From Paratinospora sagittata (lineage: Eukaryota > Streptophyta > Magnoliopsida > Ranunculales > Menispermaceae), in NCBI GenBank assembly GCA_035771175.1, contig CM069601.1, forward strand, positions 6,771,001 through 6,835,000: 64,000 bases of DNA, written 5' to 3'. The position numbers and the translations under genes are program-made. Within the stretch, counting starts at the first letter, position 1. Each line of letters begins with the position of its first letter. Below, piece by piece: positions 1 through 11,744 of the stretch. A model generated the notes under the pieces. The model did not search any database and was not told the origin of the DNA. It was given only the letters and a program-made list of their open reading frames with translations.

Positions 1-1040
1 AAATGATAATGCTCATCTATTTTAGGGATATTTACAGCTAATCTAGAAAGGAAATCAGAACTACCTAAAACTGAAAGCTATAAAACAGGAAACTTATATC
101 TACAGATTTGGTAACAGACTACCAAATCTCCTAAAATCATGGGATAAGAAAAAATTGATCTGTTAGCTGTAAATCTCCTTGATATTAGCCCCTAATATTG
201 CTAACAGAACCTCAAACATAAATCTCTCTATAATTCTACAATATTCAAAATAACAAAAAAAACACACTATATCATCATAGTAATACTATAGGCTAAAATT
301 CTCCCAATACATGTTATCTTAGTAAAATATAAAGAGAAAAAGGTACCTGCTAGCTCAACCATCATTTCCTATAACAGTAGTACATCATTCATTCACAGCT
401 CCAAAATGAGATCAATAATTTAAATGAACAACGGATCACAAATAGTCCAGCACGAATCTAGAGAAGCCCACACAGGTACTTATCCTGGAAGAAATATCTT
501 CTAACAGCTTAAACTAATGCTTGGACATGATTGACCGAATATTCTATGAAGAAGCTAAACTCCGGTTTGGTAACTCTATTTATCATTTGATTCTAGTCTA
601 AAGTAACCTCTATTTGTAGTAGATATTTAACCCCTAACTATAAGAAAAAAAAATTGCTTATTCTTGTAGAGGTCTAATTAGAGGTAGAATTATTCAAAGT
701 ACTTAAAACAATTTAAAATTGAAAATTTATACTAACCTCCACTGTTTTTAAAGGTTACAAGTAGAGTTAACAAACACCACCAAAGATACTCATACAGAAA
801 CACACGTATCCAATGAACATAAAGGTATAGTTCATAAACATAATAAACTAAAGATGTTATGTAACTATAATGATATACAACTACACATTTATGTTTATTG
901 GATCATTTATTACACAAAAACACACGTATTCAATGACCATAAAGGTATAGTTGCATTTTTTTTTGTGGTTAGAATAGCATTTTCCTAAATTAAATACAGT
1001 TTCCTTTAATCTTAAATCAAGTTGATCTTATATTTATTTA
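1..1040. other. AT-rich non-coding stretch, possible intron of the minus-strand gene
   Basis: No coding frame, RNA gene or element end is recognised here. If the minus-strand tryptophan synthase alpha-like exon at 2002-2193 belongs to a working gene, this stretch would lie in its first intron or hold displaced sequence, but none of the conserved downstream segments of that enzyme is seen. Confidence 0.4.
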
Positions 1041-1059
1041 TAAATGGTGTGGACTAGCA

Positions 1060-1690
1060 TAGTCATTCCTGTGGGAGAATGTTACATTTATTTATAAATA
1101 TAAGATTGGTTTAGTCATTCTTGTCTGGATCCAAAAACATTAATGGTCAAATGTCAAATATATAGGAGCATTTATGTGTTGGTACATTTGGTATGTATGT
1201 GATTAATGTTATATTTGTACCATTTATGATGTACCCAAATCAAGTAGTATGAATGGTTTTAAATGTGACCCTTTTATTATAATTGTTTATTTGACTCATA
1301 ATGGGATGGGTCACCTTTTAGCTAATAAGGGGAGGTCCCTACACTCTGCCACATCTATATATTGGGCTAGCCCATTGAGTTCCAATATCTTGATCTCAAT
1401 ACGGTCTTGAACCAAAAGGTTCATTGGTGCTAAGTGGGGAAGAGTGTAATACACACCCCCTTTTCTCTTCTATCTCTCTCTCTCTACATGGCAGATCAAA
1501 CACAACCATTACCATCAGTGGGTCCGGCGATGTTTCCGGCGTCACTTCCTACCGGGGAAGGTTCCGGCAAAGGTTTCTCGTCTACTCCACTTACATGTTT
1601 GCAAATCTTCCATACTTTGAACATGTGTTAATGGATTTACAAGTTATATATCTGGGATTTGTCTGTCTATCTATAGACTGATTTCAACAG
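1060..1690 (+). mobile_element. Degenerate LTR-like sequence
   Basis: This stretch resembles a plant LTR promoter region: a TATA-like CTATATATTGGG lies near 1362, followed by a CT-rich leader and a GC-richer block at 1500-1580. Its left part holds an imperfect duplication of a TTTATTTATAAAT...TAGTCATTC motif (about 1031-1069 and 1087-1121). I could not find a convincing TG...CA pair with target duplications, so this is a tentative call that could instead be ordinary intron or intergenic DNA. Confidence 0.28.
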
Positions 1691-2001
1691 TTGATTCCAA
1701 GATAAGGAGCTACCAATTGCACTTTTCTGAAGCTTCAACTGCCTTCAAAAACCACATAATCCACCCAAAACTCATTGACCCAACTTTCAGATTAACTAAA
1801 TCAGATCTGCCCTTTTTTTTATCAGACAAACTTGAGAAAGAATTACCACAAACATTTCATTTACTAGTAGAAAACCAAAGAGCTACTAAATTTTCAACTC
1901 AAATCAAACTCACAAGCGCCGCCCAATTCAAATCCCAAAGAAAATGCAACTACTTGCAAAATCAAACAATGAGGAAATAAAAACCCATTCAAAATGCTTA
2001 C

Positions 2002-2193
2002 TTTGCCTTGCTGTCTCAGCTTGGTGAAGGTATCGGATAGGCCCGTAGATGGAGAAACGGTGATAGAAGCCATTGGTGTAAGAGATTTGATTGAGACGAC
2101 GGATTTGTTGTGAGTTCTTTGAAACCCAAGAAACTGATTGTTTTCAAGCTTCTTGGATGGCAGAAAACAAGCACTTTTGAGAGCAATGGCCAT
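2002..2193 (-). CDS. TSA1: Tryptophan synthase alpha subunit, first exon (chloroplast)
   Basis: Reading leftward from 2193, 64 codons form a Ser/Lys-rich, acid-poor N-terminus typical of a chloroplast transit peptide (MAIALKSACFLPSKKLENN). They lead into GLSDTFTKLRQQGK, which matches the start of the mature plant tryptophan synthase alpha chain (family pattern S-F-L-GKVA-IPYITAGDPD). The frame meets a GTAAGC donor at 1996-2001 in phase 0, exactly where the conserved Val of GKV would begin the next exon. The enzyme splits indole-3-glycerol phosphate to indole in the last steps of tryptophan synthesis. The start is chosen because the upstream frame is low-complexity and has no earlier ATG. No later exon is recognised between 1 and 1995, so the gene runs out of the window, has a very long intron, or is a broken copy. 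Confidence 0.7.
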
Positions 2194-2329
2194 TACTGTA
2201 TGGCTTTTCTGCCTGAAAACTCTCTTTCGACAACGGAGAGGTTTTAATAGCAGGAGGAAAGGGTACGGTTTTGGTTGAGGCGGTAAATAATGACAAAAAA
2301 TTGGTTCAATTAAAAATAATAACAATAAT

Positions 2330-2720
2330 AAAATATTATCGGATTTTTTATTTTTTTTTATTTTTTTTAAGTGAATATATCGGATTCGACTGTTTTAAAT
2401 TAAGATTTTATGTTTATGATCTTGCTAAGCAGTTTTAACTAACATTTTTTAAATGAAAGGATTATCATTGTTGAAGTCAATTTTTGTCTGTCCCACATGT
2501 CGTAAGATATTGTTTCTTTTACGAAACTTTAAGTTGGGCCGACCCTTAAATTAGGTCATTGAGCCTATGAGTGTTCATGTAGAACGTGTCATAGAGGCAA
2601 GTCTTAAGGAGTTTTATTTTTTTTCTTTAGGAAAATGTCTCTTGATAATGTGAGGGGGTGAGACTTCTTATGTGTTTTAGGTTAAAATAACATATAGTCG
2701 ATATGAGACTAATCTCTAAA
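2330..2720. other. Upstream flank of the TSA-like exon
   Basis: This is AT-rich sequence with T-tracts near 2346-2370, upstream of the minus-strand exon. It would hold the promoter and 5' UTR. No motif stands out enough to call a TATA box, and no coding frame is seen. Confidence 0.35.
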
Positions 2721-2795
2721 GTTGAACCTACCAACAGTAGGCCCTCAGGTTCAGCACTTCACACGGATGTATCGGTCTTTACAGATAACATCAAA

Positions 2796-3386
2796 TGTTA
2801 CTGCAAGATTTGACTAAAACTAAAGAGTGATGAGATGGAGGGAACGTGCTGAGCTGGAACCCACCTAGGTGTCTACTCAAGACCTCAAACCTGAAAGGAA
2901 AGAGAATGAGAATAATAGTCTATCGTAAGGAGCATCGATGTGGTGTCGACCAAAGACCCTCTGATACCTAAATTAGTTTTGAACTGAGTCGGATACTAAT
3001 ATCACTTTTACTGGAGTAGTGAATGACTTACATCGTTAATGAAGGATGTGGAGTATTTATAGAGGTAGGGGTCTTTGGCCAGAATTGGTAGGTATATTTA
3101 CCGCCATGACATACGTGTAGCATATCTAATGTCTCGCAGTAGATCCCGTGAAATTTGGCTCACATTGCGGTTTGCCTTTTATTCTCCCTATGGGCTTGTC
3201 GTGTGGTCCATACCAAGTCGGTAGTACCTACCTAGCGTCATCTTTGGTTCTCATTCTTTTTTCATTTTGCATCGTCCGAGTCATCCTCTATTTAGCTCAG
3301 CAGTGCCGACCAAAAGTCGCATTTGCTTCCTTTTCTGGTGACACGTGAGCGATGGGTAAGCTGATTGTGGCCAAAGTGGCACAACA
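2796..3386 (-). mobile_element. Degenerate gypsy-like LTR, same family as the solo LTR at 37012
   Basis: The minus strand carries a TATA box CCTCTATAAATA near 3052-3063. It is followed by a block similar in order and wording to 37648-37830, including TCTTTGG near a -CACCAC- stretch and the CTCCTTAC/GTTCCTTAC motif. The left end TGTTACTGCAAGATTT is the counterpart of the reverse-complemented end of the 37012-37929 element. The right end is less certain (…CACAACA). No target-site duplication is evident, so this is an older or partly decayed copy. Confidence 0.55.
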
Positions 3387-3399
3387 ATTTTAAAAATAA

Positions 3400-3970
3400 A
3401 TTTATGGAGTAAGGATAAAAGAATTTTTTTTTTTTTTTTTTTTTGTGCTCTCTCTTTTTATCGTTATCTCTATCAAAATGTAACTAATATTATAGTTATT
3501 CTTTATTTTATTTTATTTTTAAAGTTAGTTTTGTATTTTTTTTAATTATTTCTTTATTACTAACTCCTTAATTTTTTAAAAACAAACTTTTAAAAGACGG
3601 GAGAGGAGGTTTTGCTACTACAAAAAGTTATGGTGGCATAATTTTTATATTATAAAGGGCGTTATAGTAAATTAAACTTTTAACCCATTTTCTAAATGTG
3701 ATACATGTTCTTACCTTCTACTTTCATTTAAATACAAATACATTTTTTGTTTTCAAAAAAGATTTAACATTGACATCTAATACTTGGTAATGTAATTTTT
3801 TTCTATTTGATTGATTTAACCTATATTATATGTTATACAAATACTTAATAAGGTCACCGTAGGGTCATTTTTGTGAATGTTCTAAAATAAACCTTTAAAC
3901 TTTAGAGCTAGCTTTTATTCTTAAAACTAATTATTACATGATTAATGTACTAATTTGATTAATCTCGGCT
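3400..3970. other. AT-rich non-coding stretch with long T tract
   Basis: The stretch contains an uninterrupted T run of about 20 bases near 3424-3444 and several shorter ones. There is no coding frame and no recognisable element end. Confidence 0.5.
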
Positions 3971-3974
3971 AGTA

Positions 3975-4190
3975 TTCCTTTTTTTTTTTTTTTGGTTTTT
4001 CACGCGGTATCCACGACCTTCATGCAAGACTAATCTGTGTTCAAGCACTACAAAAGCATTAGGAGGCTCTCCCTAGGTAAATATGACTAAGGTGAGTATG
4101 ACTTTCGATCTTGAGACTTCTATCCGTCAACCGCCTTTAGTACGGACCCATCACCATCTGTGTTGTACCACGTTGGGTAATCTCTGCTGC
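3975..4190 (-). mobile_element. Possible SINE-like retroposon
   Basis: On the minus strand, a body of about 200 bp with balanced base composition ends in a run of 15 A (T15 at about 3979-3993 on the plus strand). That is the layout of a short polyadenylated retroposon. A weak B-box-like AAGATCGAAAG is visible near 4106-4118. I could not define target-site duplications or assign a family. Confidence 0.25.
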
Positions 4191-4199
4191 TATTCATGT

Positions 4200-5240
4200 C
4201 TTCTATTTTCTAGTTGCTTTACATTTTATTATTTGTCAGACCCACATCTCAACTCTTGACTATTAATAATATTAGTTATTCTACGTAACTGACATATAAC
4301 TAAAACCCTAATTAGCCTTAGCCGATTCATTCCCAAATCAAACACATAACTTGTATTTCCACTAATCTAACACACATCCCTCATATAACCACATCTCATA
4401 CAAAGTCAGAACTGACAATTAAACACAACATCAATTAGTGGTATTGGATCATACATCAAAATAGAATAGTTATACTTACATTTCAAGTGTTCTCATATGC
4501 ATAAATTTAGCAACTCGAACACTTTTATAGTTCCTTCAGCTACCTCTTTCCCTTTATTATTACCTAAAATAAATTGAGTTTGTAATGAGTTAACAAACCA
4601 ACAAATAATCTTTAGATTTATCATTATGCATACATTAATAAAATTAAGAAACATGAGTGAATACACAAATAAATCATGTTGTACATAAGTCTCATAGCCG
4701 TAGAAACTAAAATCATATAGAGTTTTATATGAGACAATTCAATATAAATAGATTAAGTATTTTCATCAACTCTTATTTATTTTAATAATTCAACTTTAGG
4801 TTATTCCAATGGTATTTTAACGAGTTTGTTCATATAAGGAATGCATTAGTTACTAATACGATAAACAATTCTTTTCTATAAAGGAATGCACCAACCTATA
4901 TCACCAATTCACTACACTTATCAATTATGTCACTAACAAGGCTAACAACAACAACCAAGTTTTTCAAACCCAATTTCATAATTTCAAATGCAAAAGTCAT
5001 GTATCAATGCATGAGCATTACAACAGCGCAAATTTAAAATGATGTATAATAATGCATGAAAGAAATACTCATTAAATGAAATATTCATTAAATAGTTAAG
5101 CATGTAACAAATGGTAACGAAATAAAATTGAGCAAAAAAAGATGATTTTATTATTAGAATTGTACATTGGCTCAATGAATGATGATTATTTCTCTTGAGA
5201 TGAGAGAGTAAAATTTCTCAAAGCTTTGGATTAATAAATG
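4200..5240. other. AT-rich non-coding stretch
   Basis: No gene or element end was recognised. Base composition and phrases such as the run of short AAC/ATC words resemble decayed plant LTR sequence, but nothing specific supports a call. Confidence 0.4.
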
Positions 5241-5259
5241 ATGATTATCTTGATATTAG

Positions 5260-5760
5260 GGGTTTTTATCTTACAGACCAGATCAATTAGCTTGATCAAC
5301 ATGAACCTTTTGAGTTCAGTGAGGTTGAGTTTATAACTCTATAAGTTTGGGTTGAGTCCAGATTTTATAAAACATATATGAACCAACCCAAATTAATTAA
5401 AAATACTAGTTTTTAACCTTTTCATTATTTTCACTATATTCAAGTGTCATAATTTAATTATAAAGAAAAAAAGTATGGAATAAACTATCTTATCGACTGT
5501 TGTAATGGTAACATTTGACTTAGAAATACTTTTATAAAATGATATTTAGAATTCATTAAATTGAATATTTTAATGCAATTTTATAATCTTTATACTAAGT
5601 AGACCAACCTAAATCAACTCAAAATTATTAGGTTAGATTGTGTTTAGGAGGTACATGCATTGGGTTGGGTTGGATTGAAATTTTTCCTTCTTAACTTAAT
5701 TGCGTTGGATTGATATTTAACCCAAATTCGAACTAACCCAATCCGTGAACACTCATGCTC
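5260..5760. mobile_element. Possible hAT-type MITE with GGGTTGG motifs
   Basis: The right end, read on the minus strand, runs GAGTGTTCACGGATTGGG, a typical start of plant hAT-like MITEs of the GTGTTCA...GGGTTGGG kind. GGGTTGGGTTGG-like words recur at 5650-5680 and their complements at 5380-5400 and 5710-5740. The left end is not clear and no 8-bp duplication was found. Confidence 0.33.
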
Positions 5761-6004
5761 GACAAGAGAGTGAAATCAATTTCGTAAGTTTTTGGCTTTT
5801 ACTCGAAAGATACAGGGAAAGTGGAGAATCTCTTACCATGTGAAAGTATAAAACTGAAAATGATTGGGATAGTGCTTAGAGCTAATTAAAGAACATTGGT
5901 GATGGCAGGTTGAGTGGGAACGTAGAACATACTAAAAGTTGAAGATAATTACTAAAAATCTGGTATTAAAGGCTTCATAATGAAGAGTTCCAAGTATTTC
6001 ATTT

Positions 6005-6080
6005 TTCAAACATAATTAAAAATTTTAAATATTTAATGACATATATTAACAACATATATTATTATGTTGTTAAATGTTTA
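6005..6080. repeat. 76-bp dispersed repeat with hairpin, copy 1
   Basis: This 76-bp sequence is nearly identical to 42465-42540, with four or five substitutions and no gaps. It contains the inverted pair TTAACAACAT...ATGTTGTTAA separated by a short AT spacer, so it can fold as a hairpin. Outside the 76 bp the two loci diverge at once, which suggests a small mobile or transposon-derived unit. Confidence 0.75.
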
Positions 6081-6089
6081 TTTCTGTTT

Positions 6090-6960
6090 GTAATGATAAT
6101 GTTATCACCAAGCTGGATAGAACAAATGTAAAAACCCAAAAAACTAACACTCCCCTCATGATGACGTATGGATAACATTTATAACCAAGACGAAAGACAT
6201 GACAAGCAAATATGTTTGTAAGGAGGTTTAAATACAAGACCTCCAGAATGACAAAGGTGTTAATATTATGTTAGAAACTACTTTATTCAAAAGTTATATC
6301 ATATAGGTGGTGGACACTCTTGTTCACGTGTAGCCCCATCTTACATGTGGAGGGCCAGAAAAGATAGAAAAATGAACAAATATTAATTTTGCAAATAAAG
6401 AACATACAAATGCTAACGAGACTTGAATCTAAGACATTGAGGAAAGTACAAATGCTAATGAAACTTGAACTCAAAACCTCTTATAATACCAAAACTTCAA
6501 TATAATATTAGAAACCATTTGACGAAAAGCTGTAGCTATTAGTTAAGAGGGTAACTATGTACATGAATAGTAAATATAGATATTTACATATTCATGCTTG
6601 AGAAAGTTACAATTTTTATGCTTGCTTGAGAGTAATCAATTAATAGAGTTGTGCCAATTTGTGCTTTAGAGAGGATGAAAACATGGAAGAAGTGTGGGAT
6701 TGAAAGAAATGGGGCAAATGTGAAATTTTGGGATTGAGAGAAATGGGGCAAATGTGAAATTTTGAGAACTCGAGAGTTAGTAGAAAAAGTATAGTTAATG
6801 TTGAAACTAAATATCTTTAAAATATGATTAATTTTTAAATGATATGATTTGACCTTATTAATTAATCATAGTGAATTCTTTATACTTTTTTTTAGTGAAG
6901 TCTTTTTACACAAATTGTAAAGAATAAGAAAAATGAAGATGAAAAATTGAGAGTAAGAAA
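6090..6960. other. AT-rich non-coding stretch
   Basis: No supported gene. A short direct repeat (GGATTGAGAGAAATGGGGCAAA-like) occurs at about 6698-6725 and 6732-6760. A 24-bp word at 6895-6918 recurs in inverse orientation at 41668-41691. Confidence 0.4.
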
Positions 6961-6976
6961 CAATATTTTTCTTTTT

Positions 6977-6986
6977 TATAGGTTGC
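6977..6986. repeat. Target-site duplication, left of Mutator-like element
   Basis: TATAGGTTGC here matches TATAGATTGC at 8218-8227 in 9 of 10 positions. A 9-11 bp duplication is characteristic of Mutator-like elements. Confidence 0.65.
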
Positions 6987-8217
6987 GGATTTTTAACAAA
7001 AATAGATATGATATTTTTAAAATTTACAAAAATAGGCAAAATATTAAAAATAGGCAAGTTTAAAAAGTACTTCTAGAAGTAGGCAAAGTTTAGCCATGTT
7101 GGCGCTTATGCGGCCAACCCTTAAAAGAAGAAAAACTGTAAGAAAGAGGCATATGTCACAATAGTGCAATCACAATGGACATTACTACTTGTGTCTCCCT
7201 GTGTTTTTAAATTATTTAACATTCATCTATTTTTAATTAAATGTAAGTATTGGAAAAAAACACTTTTCTTTTTTAAATTGCCCTCAAGCACTAAAAAAAT
7301 TACTATCACTCTTGCTCGACAGAAAGAATGGCAAAAATGATGAAAATGTACATTTGTTACGGTAAAGAAAGTGCTTGATACCAAAATATGCAAATGGGCA
7401 ATACTCAAATAAAACAAGCCTAGGGGCATTATTGATGTCTATTATTGCTATTTTGTGTTATTTTATTTTATATTTTAAGTATATAAAAGGTGTTTTATTT
7501 TTATTAGTGTTTGACGAATATCGTTATCATTAAAGAAAATGAGATATGTTGTTAGATGCACATTGTTGCCCTTTCTTTAAAAAATATAATTACATTTGAA
7601 AATGAATGGCATTCTCAATATATGCGCATCCATGCATTTGACGATTGTTGGTGGTACTGTCAGCAACCAATGTTAGCACTCAACATATATTTAATATATC
7701 TCATTTTTAAATGATTGTGGTCTTCTTAAAACATTAATAGAAATAAAAAATCTTTTTATGTTACAAAATAAAAATAACAAAGAAAAACAAAAAATAATAC
7801 TATTATCATCACTCTCTCCACCACAACAAGCTAACTTTTTCACCACTTTTGTCTCTCTTTTTGTTGAACAAGAGCGATAATATTTTTTTTAGAATATTTT
7901 TTTTAGTGCTTGAGAGCAAATTTAAAATATATATATATATTTTCCATACCTATATTTATATATTTTATATTTATATAAAAATATATAAATATTAGTTATT
8001 ATTTAAAAAAAAACATATCAATGTCACCCATTTAATGGGCTAACATTGCGAGAAAGACGCCCATAGGCTAACGTAGTGTCTTTCTCATAGTTGTTTTTTC
8101 AAAAGGTCGGCTAAATAAGTGTTTATATAACCAAAACTTGCCTACTTCTAAAAATACTTTTTAAACTTGCCTAATTTGTAAAATTAAAAAATATCATGCC
8201 TATTTTTCTTAAAAAAC
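6987..8217. mobile_element. Non-autonomous Mutator-like DNA element with long terminal inverted repeats
   Basis: The first ~110 bp (6987-7095) and the reverse complement of the last ~110 bp (8108-8217) align along their length. Both share words such as ATGATATTTTT, AAAATAGGCAAGTTTAAAAAGTA and AGAAGTAGGCAA. The element is bounded by a 10-bp near-perfect duplication. Long inverted repeats and a 9-11 bp duplication fit a Mutator-like MITE or Pack-MULE-size element of 1231 bp. No transposase remains: the interior is AT-rich and the only open frames are short. A pair of GC-richer words (GGCGCTTATGCGGCC near 7100 and GACGCCCATAGGC near 8057) lies just inside each repeat. Confidence 0.72.
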
Positions 8218-8338
8218 TATAGATTGCAATTGTTGCAATTCATACTGATGACGCCACCGAACGACACATAATTTCAATTATGTCATACATCGGCATACGT
8301 GAAACCCTACTTAGCCTAACCCAATGTGTTAAAATCCA

Positions 8339-8346
8339 ACATCAAC
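8339..8346. repeat. 8-bp target-site duplication, left of hAT element
   Basis: ACATCAAC, matched in 7 of 8 positions by CCATCAAC at 18609-18616 on the far side of the nested element. Confidence 0.6.
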
Positions 8347-8999
8347 CAAGGTAGTCATGATCTAGATCCTAATTAGGATCGGTGAAGGGTTCTTAAGGTT
8401 CGGATTGTAGGATCGGATTGTGAATCGTAACATTCTACAAATCTATTAAATTATGTTTCAAATATGTATAAAGATATTAAATAAAAATAAAATAACACTT
8501 GTAATCTATAAATTAAACCAAACCATTGGGAATGTAGCTCAAAAGATTGAGTTAGTTTACATTTTACAAAATGTTGACAAGGGGATCAAGGTTCAAATCC
8601 TTGCATTCCCTGTATCATTTATTAAATCACTTCCATATAACTTACAAGTACAAAGATAACATGCTAAATTTAATAAAATGTAACCATCCTAGTCCAACCC
8701 ATATGCATAGAATTTGTCATTGTATAATTATATTAAGTAAGTTAAGTTTCATCATTCATACAAAAAAAAAGGACATATCATGTATCATATCAACAAAATT
8801 TACAAAATGAACGAAGCTTTACACAATGAAAAGCGTTTTTACACCATTTACATAAAAAATCAAAAAAAAAAAAAAACAGAAAACTTTTAACCATCTTGAT
8901 TTTTAATTTACAACTCACAATTCACATAAATATTCATATCATTTTCTTCAGCATCATTCTGATCATCATTTTCAACAGATAACAATTCATCTAACCATC

Positions 9000-11640
9000 T
9001 TCACTATCAGTATTATCTTCTACATTTAGATCCACATCCTCTTCCACTCCAATACTTCCACCTACATTACAATAAAAGTAATATGTCCATTATAACATGT
9101 AAGTGATCCTAATCAAAACACTTCATAACTTAAACATTCATATCATGACATAAATTTATTTAAATATACCTTCTACTCTTTTGCCGGTCCCTTCATATTC
9201 TTCATCATCTTTCCTTCTTCATTTTCATCAGAACTACCATCTTTACTTCTCTTGCCATTGTTGGCAAGCTTATTAAAAATATCATGTGATTTCATTCCGG
9301 AAGAATTGGATTTTATTTTCCTGTAATCCATTCATCATCAGATGAGATTTTATCCAATAAAATGTGTTAAATATTTGCATTGCTACTCTCTGTCTCTTCT
9401 TGTTTGTCTTTCCCTCAATTTCAAATATTATATCACAAAAACCAAGTCATCTTATGTTGGTGCAAGCGATTTCTTCTCTTTTGAATGTACTTGATTAAGT
9501 TGGCAAAAAAAACATTATTAACATTCAATAAAAAGCTAAAATTAACTAAACTAGATGTTAATATTATTATCATATCAATTGCACTCCAGTTCCTCTCACA
9601 ACCAGAAGAACTGCAAGTTAAACTTAATAGCCTAATTGCAAATTTCTGCAACTCCAGATATTGATCTCCGTACAAATCCCACCACTCAGCTACACAAACA
9701 CAATAATCCAATTATAATTAAAAAGACACTTTTACATGAAATAAAATTGAACTAATGGCTAATGCAATAAGATAATTTTACTAACTAGGAGATTTCCTAT
9801 TTCTTGCAGTTATTGCAGCCTCAATACCAAAAATCCTTCTACCATTCTTAAAATTTTCAAGCTGCTCATCTATTTTTATTATTTCTTGAGCATCAAGCAC
9901 CATTCTTTGAAGACAACTATACAATCCAAACTTAACCTTTGCATTAACTTTAAAATTGTGATTGTAATGAATTTGAGGATTCAAATAGTATCTTGCAACA
10001 TACAAGGGTCTATGAAGGTGAAATTCTTATCTTTCATCAATAATACTCCATATTGGTTGATAACTGCAAGTAAAACAAGTACAAAAAAAAAATAAAAATT
10101 ATTAGACTATTAAACAATTAACTCTATAAAACTTTAATAACAAGAAAAAAAATTACTTTTTTTGAATATTCTTGAAATTGGCTTGCATTTGTTCCTTGGC
10201 TCTGTCCATGGTTTTACAAATAAAACACATTGCAGGCTTCATATTAGAATCCACCATTCTAAGCACCTTAATAAAAGGAGTTGTAGCCTTTAAACATAAA
10301 ACAACATGCTTCTAAAAGCCCCCACTATCCAAAACTATCTTCTTCTGAATTTTCTTCCCTTGTGATGATGCTACAAATCTACTTGATTTCCTATATGTCA
10401 GAGGAAAACATGAAAATCAATGCCCTTTTGTTTTCATTTAAGCAACTCAAAGCCAAACAAGTTGTAGCAAATCTAGTGGCAGTTGGCCTATCCAAATATC
10501 TTCCCTTTGTGAATTTCTTCAACCAAGTAACGAGCATCGTTCTTGAATATATGTAAGTAGTAATGTTCATTCCCTTAGAAATTGTAACACAATGTATTTG
10601 AAGCTTCTTTCAAACACTTCGAAAACTAAATTTATGCAGTGTGCAACACAAGGTGTCGAAAACAGACTCTTTCTCTTCTCCATCAACTTCTCCCCAACCA
10701 ACTAATAATCTGAGGCATTATCAGTCATTACTTGGACAACATTTTCTTCTCCGACTTTTTCCACAATCTCATCTAATATCTCAAACACTTTATCAGTTGT
10801 TTTTGGAATCTTTGATGTGTCTACAGATGATACGAACATTGTCCCTTTTGGACTATTCATTGAAAAATTACATATTGATCACCTTTTTCTATATGTCCAA
10901 CCATTAGACATGATGGTGCAACCAATTTTTTTTTCCACTTTGCTTAGTAGTTCTCAAGCATATCCAAAGTTCTTTTCACCTCCTTTTTAAGAATTTTGCC
11001 CTGATGTCATTATGAGATGGAGGTTGTAATCCAACTTCATACCTTATGATCATTTCAACTGTTTGAATAGACTCTGGGTTCCTTACAACATTAAATGGAA
11101 TTGCACTTATGAAAACAATCGTGCTATTTGTTGGCAAGCTTTTTCTCAATTTTTTTTAAACATATGATTTAATGTAATCTGACTCTTTGACTTTGTAAAA
11201 AATGTAGCCACTCCCTTCCCCTTCATTCCTAATCCCACTTCATAAAATTCAGATTCACAACTTGCATCCTCAAGCTTAGCCTTTTTTTTTTAGATTTTGT
11301 TCTGCTTGGACATATAATATATTTATAAATTTCTATCTCACTTCTTTAGGCACCTTTGTACATGCTTCCACATTATCTTTTGTTCAAGCCAAATGATGTT
11401 TCAACCTATATACACCACCACTATAAAGAATTTGACAATGTTTACATTGGACCTTTTTTGATTTATTGTTTATGTCTATTCCATGTTCCCACCCAGTATC
11501 AGTCCTACCCCCAAGAGAATTCTTTCTCTTACCTTCAATTCTCACCCCATCAACACCACCACCAAACATACTATTTTAAGTTTTCAACTATCCTCAGTCA
11601 CAAAGTCACACTTATACCTTCAAACTTGTTAAAATAATTG
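9000..11640 (-). pseudogene. hAT transposase (BED finger, DUF659, hAT dimerisation), broken
   Basis: Read right to left, the parts appear in the expected order. The first is a BED-type zinc finger at 11384-11569 (WEHG...VQCKHCQILYSGGVYRLKHH). The second is a DUF659-type core at 10640-10870, with NVVQVMTDNASD near 10715-10735, the conserved V-TDNA--Y region of this family. The third is a C-terminal segment at 9781-10005 (LNPQIHY...FKNGRRIFG). The last is the dimerisation domain at 9433-9711 (SLTCSSSGCERNW, then QKRRNRLHQHKM). Between CERNW and the basic segment lies an AT-rich insertion or intron near 9500-9560. An acidic tail follows to about 9000. Several stops and frame changes break the DUF659 part, so the protein cannot be made whole; it would otherwise bind element ends and catalyse excision. 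Confidence 0.75.
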
Positions 11641-11744
11641 CATCAAACTTGTTAAAATAATTGCAGTTAAATAGTTGCAACTAATATAAAAGACATAAAA
11701 TTAAGCATCATGGGCCCAAAAAAAAATCATTGAATTGTAGAATT

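Noticed and set aside
10362..10907. Plus-strand frames of 60-90 codons in the hAT core
   Set aside because: They are antisense to the DUF659-type transposase core, which is recognised on the minus strand.
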